From Chara braunii (Eukaryota > Streptophyta > Charophyceae > Charales > Characeae): a stretch of DNA of 29,564 nt. Numbering within the stretch: the first letter of the stretch is position 1; each line of letters opens with the position of its first letter. A model generated the notes under the pieces. That model made no database searches. It was not told where the DNA came from and worked only from the letters and a program-made list of their open reading frames with translations. Of this stretch, positions 10,327 through 18,979 are shown in pieces. Location of the stretch: assembly GCA_003427395.1 (NCBI GenBank), contig BFEA01000145.1, positions 565,262 through 594,825 on the forward strand, given 5' to 3'. The position numbers and the translations under genes are program-made.

Positions 10327-10434
10327 CACTGTGACTGCGTGTGTCACAGTACCTGCGTACGTCACTGTGACTGTGTGTGTCACAGTTTCTGTGTACCTAG
10401 CTGTGACTGTATGTGTTACAGTTTCTGTGTACGT
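10327..10434. repeat. 36-bp x3 tandem repeat containing a hairpin
   Basis: Three units at 10327-10362, 10363-10398 and 10399-10434. Units 1 and 2 contain CTGTGAC followed by GTCACAG, a 7-bp stem. In unit 3 the right arm has decayed to GTTACAG. Confidence 0.9.
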
Positions 10435-10769
10435 CCGTTGTGTGTGTTTGTCTGTTTTCGTCTGTTTCTTTGTCTGTGTGCAGGTACCCGGATCAAGGGA
10501 AAGTCTGCAACCATACATTTCGTACACCATCCAGGCCTTCGGCAGTGAGTCATTCTGAGCCGCCATGGGCGTGACACCTGACGCCGGTCAGCCTCGTCAA
10601 TCATCATGTGGCCTGGCCTCAAGGGAGTCAACATGCAGTCCTGCTTTGCTGCCTTGATGTTAGCTAGGCGCTGGTACCTTAGACGACGACGTGGGATTGT
10701 GGCAGAATGCTGGCGCTGTCTATTCTGTGCGCCAAACATTGCTGGCGTGGTGCTGCCACATGTCTTTCC

Positions 10770-11255
10770 TGCTGATGTGGCGCAAGCCACTGATCTACAT
10801 TGTTGATGTAGTGCAGACCATCCGTCTACACTGGTGCTGTGACGCAGACCATCTATCTGCACTGCCGTTGTGGCGCCGACCATCGGACTGCACTGCTGCT
10901 GTGGCCCTGCCACTAGTCTACATTGCTGCTGTGGCGCAACCATCTACCTACATTGCTGATCTGGCGTTGTCGCCTGTCTTTACTGTTGCCGTGGCACTGG
11001 CCACGTTGTCTACATTGTTGATGTGGCGCAGGCCATTAGTTCACACTGCTTCTGTGGTGCAGCCACCTGTCTCTACTGCTGCTGTGGCACAGGCCACCTG
11101 TCTACATTACTGATGTGGCGCCGGCTACCTGTCGACATTGCTGATGTGGCGCAGGCCACTTGTCTGCTCTGTTGATGTGGCGCAGGCCACTCATCCCTGC
11201 TGATGTGGCACTACCGCCCGTCTCTACTGTCGACATGGCATTGGCCATGCTGTCT
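10770..11255. repeat. ~33-bp minisatellite with internal palindrome
   Basis: About 15 diverged units built on ACATTGCTGATGTGGCGCAG followed by GCCACCTGTCT. GTGGC-GCAG-GCCAC inside the unit is a 5-bp hairpin, preserved exactly in several units (for example near 11149 and 11178). The 33-base period keeps a frame open on + and partly on -, giving 11-residue peptide periodicity, but no domain or start context supports a gene. Confidence 0.85.
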
Positions 11256-11543
11256 ACAGCGCTGATACGGTATTCTCTGTGTGATCAGGACTCATCAGAC
11301 TTATTACCGGGTGCTGTTTTGATGACGAGGACGCCAGGAGAAGCCAGAGAAAGAGTGGGTCAAGTTAGGCTATCCTTCGATCATTTCTCCCACCTTCTCA
11401 TCTGTCTGTTACCCCTCTGTTCTCGTCGTCTGCTGGTATCAGGACACTGTATCAGATACTACTTTCACGGTTACCGGAGACATTGTGCAGGTCTAAATCT
11501 ACTTGCACTACAACGTCTGATGAATATCTTTCAGTCTAAGTTC

Positions 11544-11590
<47 letters not shown>
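11544..11590. repeat. (TAA)n microsatellite
   Basis: A pure run of about 15 units followed by TGCAAGAAAAA. The (TAA)n at 12731-12812 is followed by the closely similar TGCAAAGAAAA. Confidence 0.95.
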
Positions 11591-11591
<1 letters not shown>

Positions 11592-11788
11592 CAAGAAAAA
11601 TAAGCAGAAGTGAGATGACAATAACCAGAATGCGCGATCACATTGAAAACCAGAAAGTATCACGGTGTCCAGAAAGCAGCATTGCAACAATATAGCACCA
11701 ATGGAGAACTGTAACACTGATAACCAATGCCAACAAGAGCTTCCTCTCGCCCCCAGCAACACAGCAGCCCAGTCCCTTCTCCCTACTT

Positions 11789-12728
11789 GGTGCTCAGCGC
11801 CCGGCCTACTATCCCGCAATGACTACCAATCTACGAATTGACAATGCAACGGCGGACGTAGGCAGCAGAACCAAAGTACTGAAAGATGCAGATTTATGGA
11901 GACCATTGCCAATACCAGGAATGTGTCCTAACACCATCATCATCATCCTTCTCTCTCCCTTTCACTTGTCTGTCCGTCTGTTGCTTTCTCTGTGTGTGTC
12001 TGTTTGTGTTTCTGTCTGTCCGTCTTCCCCCTCTCTTTTCGTTACTTCCTCTCCTTTCTCTCCTTCTTGTGTGTTTCCTATTTTCTCCTACATGATAAGG
12101 TTCATTTGAATTTCTCATGGCACTCCCCCAAACCGTCAGAATCACCACAATCCAAACACTTCTCCGGACTATTCGATCTGTTGGAGCGACGGGTGGTGTG
12201 TACAAAGGGCAGGGAAGTTAGCAATATGAGCCAATGGCTCATCCGCAAGGAATACGAATGGGAACGATGTACAGAAAGCCAAGTTGCGAAATCACACAGA
12301 TGTCCAAGTAGTAGTGTACAAGCAGAGAGTACAAATGCACCGAGAAACCATCCATATAGAGCAATAAAATGAAGTAGTGAGCCCAATGTTTGAGCCCGTA
12401 GGCCACACCAACACAGTATCCGAAGTCATCCTCTCTGTCCGGCGCCCAGCGCCCAGTCTACTCTAGTCGATTGTCCTACCTACAGCTGTGTTCTCACAAC
12501 AGGCTCACTCCAACTCTCGAAGACCAATGTACATGACTGTCAACAAAATAGCCGACCTCTCTTCATATACTAGGTACGTATTCTTCCCCCTCCCATCAGA
12601 TCTCATTCACCCACACACTCGTCTCCTGCCTGAAAAACACCTGATCATTTGTCTTCCCCTTAATACTTTAACTACTACATATTATAACTATGATTAAAAC
12701 ATCATAGTAATGATAGTAATAATAACAA

Positions 12729-12813
<85 letters not shown>

Positions 12814-13025
12814 CAAAGAAAACGAACGATAGCGGATTTCAGAAACCAAGCAGCATCATACGCATGAGACCAGATCCTCGTGACCTCAAACCAAAAGCAG
12901 AAATGCATAACGAATCCCACCAAATAAGAGCACACCAATCGCTCATAATTGACAATGCTGGAATAGCCTCATCATCATCATCAACGAAGAACAAATGTTA
13001 ATATCCTATCTGGCGCTCAGCGCCC
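11789..13025. repeat. Three dispersed copies of the palindrome GGYGCYCAGCGCCC
   Basis: Copies lie at 11789-11802, 12441-12454 and 13012-13025. The third is GGCGC-TCA-GCGCC, a 5-bp stem with a 3-base loop. Copies 1 and 3 sit about 197 bases after a (TAA)n run that is followed by the same TGCAA(A)GAAAA start. The spacing suggests a diverged repeated unit, possibly the 3' part of related introns. Confidence 0.6.
12731..12812. repeat. (TAA)n microsatellite
   Basis: About 27 units with one interruption. Confidence 0.95.
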
Positions 13026-13052
13026 AGACTACAGATGGCAGATCCTATCTAG

Positions 13053-13136
13053 CCTATCTACAATGCCGCTGATGACGTCAACAACTCCCCGAAGTACGAG
13101 CAGATCTCAGCCAATGCCGTTCGCCTCAAGCACCAG
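13053..13136 (+). CDS. Possible internal exon of an intron-rich gene
   Basis: An 84-base open segment starts after TATCTAG (weak acceptor) and ends at CACCAG/GTATGT (good donor). It encodes 28 residues ending NNSPKYEQISANAVRLKHQ, which look more like an ordinary globular helix than the low-complexity frames around it. Entry and exit are both phase 0. Joining it to an acceptor at TTTTCAG/CC (13857) keeps the frame to a TAG. The pattern of Y, A and L is faintly reminiscent of the helix after the donor-binding loop in family-1 glycosyltransferases. That is a guess; the gene is otherwise unidentified. Confidence 0.3.
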
Positions 13137-13452
13137 GTATGTCTCTCGTATCACTCGCAACCTCGATCCACAGGCACAAGTGCCACGTGTACCCAGCCTA
13201 CCACCACGCTCCCCCTCTTTCTCTCGCTCTTCCCCTTCATCATACTCGCCGCCTCCTTCTGCTTTTTTCTACTTCGTCGTCTTCCCCTTAATCTTTTCCA
13301 CCTCCCACTGTCGTCTTCTCTCTTCCCATTCTTTGCTTCTCTCTCGAGTGCTCACCTTCACTAACCCCAACCTGCTGATTCCTCTGTCCGCGTGCTTATC
13401 TCCCATCTTCTCCCACGGGTCGATCTGCACATCCTCTTTCTCTAATCCCCCC

Positions 13453-13530
13453 TTCTCCTTCTTCTTCTTCTTCTTCTTCTGCTTCTGCTTCTTCTTCTTC
13501 TTCTTCTTCTTCTTCTTCTTCTTTCTCCTC
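13453..13530. repeat. (CTT)n microsatellite
   Basis: TTC/CTT units with two GCTTCT interruptions, inside a pyrimidine-rich stretch that follows the donor-like site at 13137. Confidence 0.95.
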
Positions 13531-13626
13531 CTCCGTGCATTCTTTCCTACCTTGCGCTCTCCTTCTTCCTAGTCCGCACGTTGTCGTTCGCACCGTTCAT
13601 GCTCATCCACTAACGCGTAGTAGCTT

Positions 13627-13650
13627 CTTATTTATTTATTTATTTATTTC
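13627..13650. repeat. (TTTA)n microsatellite
   Basis: About six TTTA units. Confidence 0.9.
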
Positions 13651-13686
13651 GAACTTATGTAATCATAATCACAGCCACATTCAACA

Positions 13687-13762
13687 CAATAATAACAATA
13701 ATAATAATGATAACATCAATAACGATAATAATAATAATAATCATCATGATAATAACAATAAC

Positions 13763-13833
<71 letters not shown>
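13687..13833. repeat. Long (TAA)n microsatellite with interruptions
   Basis: Interrupted AAT/ATA units become a pure run of over 20 units from about 13765. It ends 20 bases before a TTTTCAG acceptor-like site. Confidence 0.95.
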
Positions 13834-13835
<2 letters not shown>

Positions 13836-13856
13836 GTATACACGCTATCTTTTCAG

Positions 13857-13916
13857 CCTGATGCAGTCATGATGAGGGTTGCCACGTATTCAGGAGGTTG
13901 GTCATCCATCCTGTAG
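13857..13916 (+). CDS. Possible terminal exon (partner of 13053-13136)
   Basis: Follows CTATCTTTTCAG, the best acceptor in the area. In the frame set by the 13053-13136 exon it reads 19 codons and stops at TAG (13914-13916). Support comes only from phase and splice context. An alternative is a non-coding transcript exon ending at the CCAC/GTAAGT donor at 13939. Confidence 0.25.
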   Translation, partial: PDAVMMRVATYSGGWSSIL

Positions 13917-13956
13917 CGACAATGATCCATGACAACCACGTAAGTCTCTCCACGAG

Positions 13957-13957
<1 letters not shown>

Positions 13958-13991
<34 letters not shown>

Positions 13992-14000
13992 GACACACAC
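13958..14000. repeat. (CT)n(CA)n microsatellite
   Basis: A TCTCTCTC run passing into CACACACA. Further CA-rich runs lie at 14100-14175. Confidence 0.9.
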
Positions 14001-14005
14001 GCATG

Positions 14006-14392
14006 CGTGGCGATGCACATTTCCATGTTTTAGTGCTCGATTCATTCGATTTTGCTCATCCTATCTAGGAAGTAGCTTGAAGCTAGCTGCGCGATCGGTC
14101 ACACACACACATACACACACACGTGAGCACCCACACATTCACACACACAAATGTATACACACTCACGCACACACTGGCAAGTCCGCGGAGTTGCGGACGG
14201 GCTGGCAAAGGCGCAATAGCAGGCGGTGCAAGTGATGCTGTATATATTCATTCTGTAGCGGGAGATTCATTCGATTGAGCTCCTCCTCTCGGTCGGAGGA
14301 ACGATAGTGGGCGGGCGCAAAACGGCGGTGCATATATCCATGCTGTAACGCATATTCACTCGAGTTTGCTCCTACTTTCGGTGGAAGCAGCA
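14006..14392. repeat. Three diverged ~75-bp direct repeats
   Basis: Copies at about 14006-14078, 14222-14305 and 14324-14392 share a GGCGRTGCA start, a CATGYTGTA-like middle and ATTCAYTCGAKTTTGCTC near the end. CA-rich sequence separates copies 1 and 2. Confidence 0.6.
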
Positions 14393-14501
14393 TGAGGACA
14401 ACTGCGAGATTGGAGACTTACGTGCTCCCACTCTCCCTCTCCGTCGTCGTCGCCATCGTCAGCGTCGTCGTCGTCAGCGTCGTCTTTAGCTGCTCCCCGC
14501 T

Positions 14502-14560
14502 CCTTCTCCTTCTTCTTCTTCTTCTTCTTCTTCTTCTTCTTCTTCTCCTTCTTCTCCCTC
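14502..14560. repeat. (CTT)n microsatellite
   Basis: A pure (CTT)n core with imperfect flanks. A shorter (CTT)n is at 14667-14686. The long serine/leucine frames across 14400-14820 are produced by these repeats and are not called as genes. Confidence 0.95.
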
Positions 14561-15000
14561 CTCCTTCTTCGTCTATCTCGTTTTCATCGTGTTGTTACCT
14601 TGCTACTTCCACTGCGCGTTCTCTCCGTTGCTTGCGCTCCCGCTCCTTCTCCTTCCCCTCTCCCTCTTCTTCTTCTTCTTCTTCTATGCTTCTCCCGCTA
14701 CTTCTCCTACCACCTTCCTCGAGTGTCTCACTTCTTCCTCGCGTGTGCGCCCCCGTCTCCTTCTTGCTCCTCCATCCCCCCTTTTCGAGGTCTTTCTTCT
14801 CCTGCTAGTTGCTAACGCGCTGCTTTTCAACCGTCTTCGCACATACGACTATCTTCACCCGCCCGCACGCATGACTCCCCACGTTGGCTGTGGAGCGGGT
14901 ACCTCGATCGCAGTACGTGGTTAGTGCCTGACTCTCGGACTGCATCTACCCGATTTCGGAGGCAGATTCGCTTAAAGTGAGCCTAAGAAAAGTAGCCACG

Positions 15001-15140
15001 GTACCAGGAAGAAAATTAAATAATAAAACTAATAAGAAGAGAAAACAAATCCAACTAATAACAAAATAAAATAATAAGAATAAATATAATTAATAATAAT
15101 AACAATAAAAATACAAGAAAAAAAACACAAAGGAAATCCA
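15001..15140. other. A+T-rich stretch without gene
   Basis: Mostly AATAAAA/TAATAA words. On - it lies directly downstream of the tRNA-like sequence at 15247-15170, so it could be a SINE tail. Confidence 0.5.
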
Positions 15141-15169
15141 ACTACTAACTAGCCCCTAATAAAACAAGC

Positions 15170-15247
15170 TAGCTTGGGGTTGGATGGATTCAATTCCCAA
15201 GTCATTTGATCTTCAACCCGCACCGATACCCACTAAGCTAGCTCCTA
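15170..15247 (-). other. tRNA-Phe-like sequence (SINE head or tRNA pseudogene)
   Basis: On - an A box TAGCTTAGTGGG (15240-15229) and a B box GGAATTGAATCC (15197-15186) are spaced as in tRNA genes (43 bases). The anticodon-loop position reads TTGAAGA, giving GAA (Phe), and is close to the plant tRNA-Phe loop. Anticodon and acceptor stems do not pair properly, so it is not a working tRNA. An internal Pol III promoter of a SINE is the simplest reading. Confidence 0.55.
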
Positions 15248-15653
15248 CTTTCAGGTAAAAAAGGAGCAGCTTGGGTATATGTCGAAGCGGAGCTCAGTCC
15301 GCCTAGTGGCCTGAGCTCGTTTCTAAGTCTGCGTGCGAGCGCGCTTGCCGGCCGGCATGCCTGCCTGAGTGCTTGTCGGCTTGAGTGTGTGTGCGATCCG
15401 TCAGGGTACTTGGTTAATTGGAAGGCCCTAAGGGCCGGTACTTAAGCGTGACCGCGACGTTGAGGGTCATGGCGGGAAAACACTTAAGTGGCGGGTAGGC
15501 CGATACCACATCTAGTGGAGGTAGATGCATCGGGTACTCAAGGCTGAGCAGAAGGAGACAAAAGTTGGTATTTTTAGACGCCCAGTACCGGTAGGTACCA
15601 ACCCAAGTCTCAGTGTGTGTCATAGATGTACCCGACACAGTTATCCTAATAAA

Positions 15654-15680
15654 CCCTTCGACCCATTTTTGGTCGGAGGG
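15654..15680. repeat. Hairpin with 10-bp stem
   Basis: CCCTTCGACC (15654-15663) pairs with GGTCGGAGGG (15671-15680), nine Watson-Crick pairs and one G-T, around CATTTTT. Confidence 0.75.
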
Positions 15681-15881
15681 TACTACTATTGATCCTAACC
15701 ATCACAGTGCGCGTCATAACAACGCACGCTCATACTCTCAAAATTTTCTCACTGACTCGCCCAGGCCTCAATGGCCGAGGAAATCGTTTAAAGTGTCACG
15801 CCAAAGCGTGCTCACCCGGTTTACTTTAGATCGGCTTCGTCATGGTAGCCGACGTCGTCACTGTCTCGAATGCAAAAGCAT

Positions 15882-15911
15882 GGCCAAATACCCTTGTAAG
15901 GGTATTTGGTC
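15882..15911. repeat. Near-perfect palindrome (12-14 bp arms, 2-base spacer)
   Basis: CCAAATACCCTT (15884-15895) is followed by GT and then its exact complement AAGGGTATTTGG (15898-15909). Pairing can extend outward through a G-T pair and, with a small offset, further G-C pairing. Confidence 0.9.
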
Positions 15912-16001
15912 CGACATTGCTCATTCGCTCGTTCCACCATTCCCTGCAAGACGACCCAGTCACTTGAGGGACGATGGAGGGGTCTGGGATGGTTTATGAG
16001 G

Positions 16002-16101
16002 TGTGCGGGCCTGCGGCCCACCTGCTTGACTCACTCCTATGAGATCTGGCATTATCTTCAGCCTCTTCTTTTCTTAATTTATTTGGAAAGGTACTCGGTA
16101 G
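16002..16101. repeat. 100-bp direct repeat, copy 1
   Basis: About 92% identical by eye to 16614-16713. Both start TGTGCGGG and end GGTAG. The 512 bases between them contain no recognisable gene. Confidence 0.9.
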
Positions 16102-16613
16102 CATTATGCCTAAGATAACAAACCCCATTGGAATCAGTTTCAACAACCCAGCTTTCGTCCGACCGGTTATCGTCGGTCGCTTTGTCAGAATCTGATGGTA
16201 CTGGTACCAGACGGTTGAAACTGGAACTCCTATCACAACCATTCACCGACAACATCTACGAACCTGGTGAAAAACAACTTCAAGCATTAACAAGTTTTTT
16301 AGACATCCACGACAGACAAAACAACTACCTAAATTGACGGAGGATTGCTACCGGGGATCAAACGGGTGATGTGACACTCACCCAAGCTGAAGAACTGCCT
16401 CGCCAGCCCGACTGGTACCACTGCCACAGGGGCCTGGCCTGTGACGACAGCTTGCGAAGTCTCCCGAGCAGCGTCCTCCAGTCCGCGCCCACTCGCAGCA
16501 CTCATCGCATACGCAAACCTACGCGGGACCACAAGGGTCAGATCCTGCGGAGTTTGAGTCGTTTTCCTTGCCTTTTGGTGAATTGGACCCGCCCACCCTC
16601 GATTTTCCCACAA

Positions 16614-16713
16614 TGTGCGGGTCTGCGGTCCACCAGCTTGACTCACTCCTATGAGATCTGACATCATCTTCGGCCTCTTCTTTTCTTAATTTATTTGAAA
16701 AGGTACTGGGTAG
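16614..16713. repeat. 100-bp direct repeat, copy 2
   Basis: Partner of 16002-16101. No primer-binding site complementary to a tRNA 3' end was seen after copy 1, so a TRIM-like element is possible but unsupported. Confidence 0.9.
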
Positions 16714-16907
16714 TATATATTCTACCTCATCCTCTCGCTACTCTGTGTATAGAGTACGTGGGGGACCACCAACCAAACCTGGAACTCTCCCCAGTCCACG
16801 GGGTAGGTTTGCACCACACCAGTGGTGCGAGAGCAAGGCTTGTATCAGCCCCTCATCACGATGATGCAGGGTGATCAGGCATTGCGGACGGGGGAAACCG
16901 GCAATGC

Positions 16908-17060
16908 TAATGCCGAACGTCTTTGGCCAGTCACTTGCACCTCCCCCTACCCCCATCCACCTCCATATTAGCAGTGTCTAATGCCAAGCATCTTTGGTCA
17001 GTCATTGCACCTCCCCCTCCCCTTCTCAAACCCCGCATTAGCGGTGTCTAATGGGGAAAC
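16908..17060. repeat. 70-71-bp tandem repeat, two full units
   Basis: Units at 16908-16978 and 16979-17048, with the start of a third at 17049. Each has TAATGCC, CTTTGG(C/T)CAGTCA, CACCTCCCCCT and ATTAGC(A/G)GTGTC. Confidence 0.85.
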
Positions 17061-17072
17061 ATCATTGTTGCA

Positions 17073-17111
17073 TAACAACCAACAATACTTGGCCAAGGCC
17101 CTGCCAACGCT
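17073..17111 (-). repeat. SINE-like core, copy 1
   Basis: On - contains GGCC(T)TGGCCAAGTATTGTTGG, shared with 17588-17627 (GGCTTTGCCAAGTGTTGTTGG). It lies about 70 bases downstream of the tRNA-like head. Confidence 0.5.
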
Positions 17112-17174
17112 GGCTTGGAGAGCCAACGGGTTATCTCTAGCTGGTAGAACACCAAGCTTGCCCAGGCACGAACG

Positions 17175-17247
17175 TGAGGCCAATCGGGATTGAACCCACG
17201 ACCTCTTGAATGCAACTTCTGTGCCTTACCAACTGAGCTAAGCCCGC
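17175..17247 (-). other. Decayed tRNA-Ala(TGC)-like sequence, probable SINE head
   Basis: On - the A box TAGCTCAGTTGG (17240-17229) and B box GGTTCAATCCC (17196-17186) are canonical and 44 bases apart. The anticodon position reads TGC (Ala). The acceptor stem keeps only four of seven pairs, and the anticodon stem is largely lost. The downstream 17073-17111 stretch shares a core with 17588-17627, so this looks like the Pol III promoter of a SINE running leftward. Confidence 0.6.
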
Positions 17248-17587
17248 AGGCTCCTCAGAGAGTTTTTAATCCTGCACTATCCAATTTCACCCCTGAAAAA
17301 CCTTCGGACAGTGGTCGAAAACGACCGCTTTTTTTTTTTCCAGAGCAAAACAAATTCGTTCTTTTACAGAGACAGGGGCCCAGGAACACACCCCAACAGT
17401 ACAACCCGGTACAAAATCATGCTCGGGCCTTTACCAAGTTGTGGGCTTCTGGAAACCGGGTCTTTTGTTTTTTTGGGAAAAGCAAGGAATCCATTATCAT
17501 GAGAATATGAGCCCGGGAATTCCTCACAAACAACCCGAAAAAAAACCTTGTCGCGCGTTGGGCCTGTTGCCCAACTTAGAACAGTGA

Positions 17588-17627
17588 ATTTTAATCCAAC
17601 AACACTTGGCAAAGCCATTACCAAACA
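17588..17627 (-). repeat. SINE-like core, copy 2
   Basis: Second copy of the core, without a recognisable tRNA-like head to its right. Bases 17250-17930 otherwise hold no supported gene. Confidence 0.45.
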
Positions 17628-18066
17628 GCAGCCTCAAACAAGCCTGGGATGGCCTTGGAGTAACTGTCCCAGCCACACTGCTGCCCAAACGCAAAACAAA
17701 CCAAAACCAACACACCAACACAGATGTGCAGGCAAACACAGACAAACCAACCAAAATGAAATACTAACCAAAGAGACTCATGTCCCTCCTCTAAACTAGC
17801 GTAACAAAACTACCTTGGCTAAATCCCCCTTGAAGTTCCCTGCCTAACTCGCCAGGGTGGACAACCAGTTTATAGTGGTCGTGATACTCTCTACCCTTAC
17901 TGTCCCTCTTGCCTCCTATTGTGGATGATTACAACCGAGTGTCCTGGTTGGGGCCTTAGGGTGAACCCAACCCTCTCCTGTGCGATGGCTACATTCCATT
18001 CTATCCTCGTCTACACTACCCTTTTATTTAAGCAGCCAATCTGAAAACTTCAGATTTGAATTGTTC

Positions 18067-18605
18067 TCAATTGTGACTAAGCTTCCTCTGTTCCCCTATG
18101 TTTTGGAGAACCACTGCCTGCCTTACCCCCTCCCTTCCTCTCTTTTGTCCTTTCTCTTCCAATATGGCAGTTATAATATGAGATTTGACACTATTTATCA
18201 TTTCCTTGTCATTCATATCCTCGTTGTTGAATACTTGTTTGTTTCTTCCCTGCCATATCACTGAGAAGCAGATAGCTCCAGTCACCTAGGCAACATAGCC
18301 CCATCCTTATGTCAGGTGAAAACATTTTAGAACTTCTAGTAAAGCTCATGTCTTGTCCCATGGAAAGGCACCATCTGAGAGTTGTAGCCACTGTTTCGCC
18401 CACCATCTCCAAATCCCGGCTAAGGCCGGACAGTCCCACCATAGGTGGACAATTGACTCGTACGCCCATTAACATCTTCTGCATGTTATGTCCACTAACA
18501 TCCCTCTCTCCGTTAGCTAAATCGTCAATGGCGTGGCCAACAGAGATAGGAGCCACAGTGTAACCACTAGCCTTTGGTTGGGCACTAACACCAGTTGCTG
18601 CCAAC
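18067..18605 (-). pseudogene. LINE C-terminal zf-RVT domain
   Basis: On - one frame gives CRRC, then ESIVHLWWDCPALAGIW (the CxxC...HxxxxC pattern of zf-RVT, about 18480-18400). Another gives AICFSVIWQGRNKQVF (about 18280-18235), the conserved ICxxIWxxRNxxxF end of plant L1-type ORF2 proteins. The two are separated by stops and frame changes. The zinc-knuckle part is thought to bind element RNA or DNA. Confidence 0.75.
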
Positions 18606-18979
18606 AGCGAAGCAGGGAGCGAGTTACCTGTTCCGGATCTGCTTGAAGCACTTTGACCCAGCTGTCTGTCACGACCATTCGTGGGCTTCTTCCGGTGTCC
18701 TGCACTTTGTAGCGTAGGTCTACATCATACTCCTGCAGGTGTGAGTCTCCTCCTGCTTTACCCTTCCCTCGCCATACTCATTGCAATGAGTTTGCTCTCA
18801 ATAAAGCTATCTATTGTTAGGCCCCTCGCTAGGAGAGTTACCGTCTAAGTTTCAGCCTCATCGCAGGTCTCACGACCTCTGATTTGAACAAGTACAACGG
18901 GGGGTCTCACCTCTATTCCTCCTTCTTCCGTTGAAGTTAATTCCAAGGAGTGTTCATTTTTAGTTGGTCTCCAACATTC

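Noticed and set aside
10100-10560. Long open frames on both strands through the TCTG region
   Set aside because: They are translations of microsatellite units and have no domain or start context.
12488-12573. Exon ending at CTAG/GTACGT
   Set aside because: Its open frame ends in phase 2 and does not join in frame to the 13053 exon, so it was not annotated as coding.
13396-13593. Minus-strand glutamate-rich ORF
   Set aside because: Pure product of (CTT)n; no conserved residues outside the repeat.
14392-14924. Serine- and leucine-rich ORFs on +
   Set aside because: Caused by CTT/CTC repeats; overlapping frames are equally open.
15414-15638. 74-codon minus-strand ORF
   Set aside because: No recognisable motif, and the region is repeat- and palindrome-rich.
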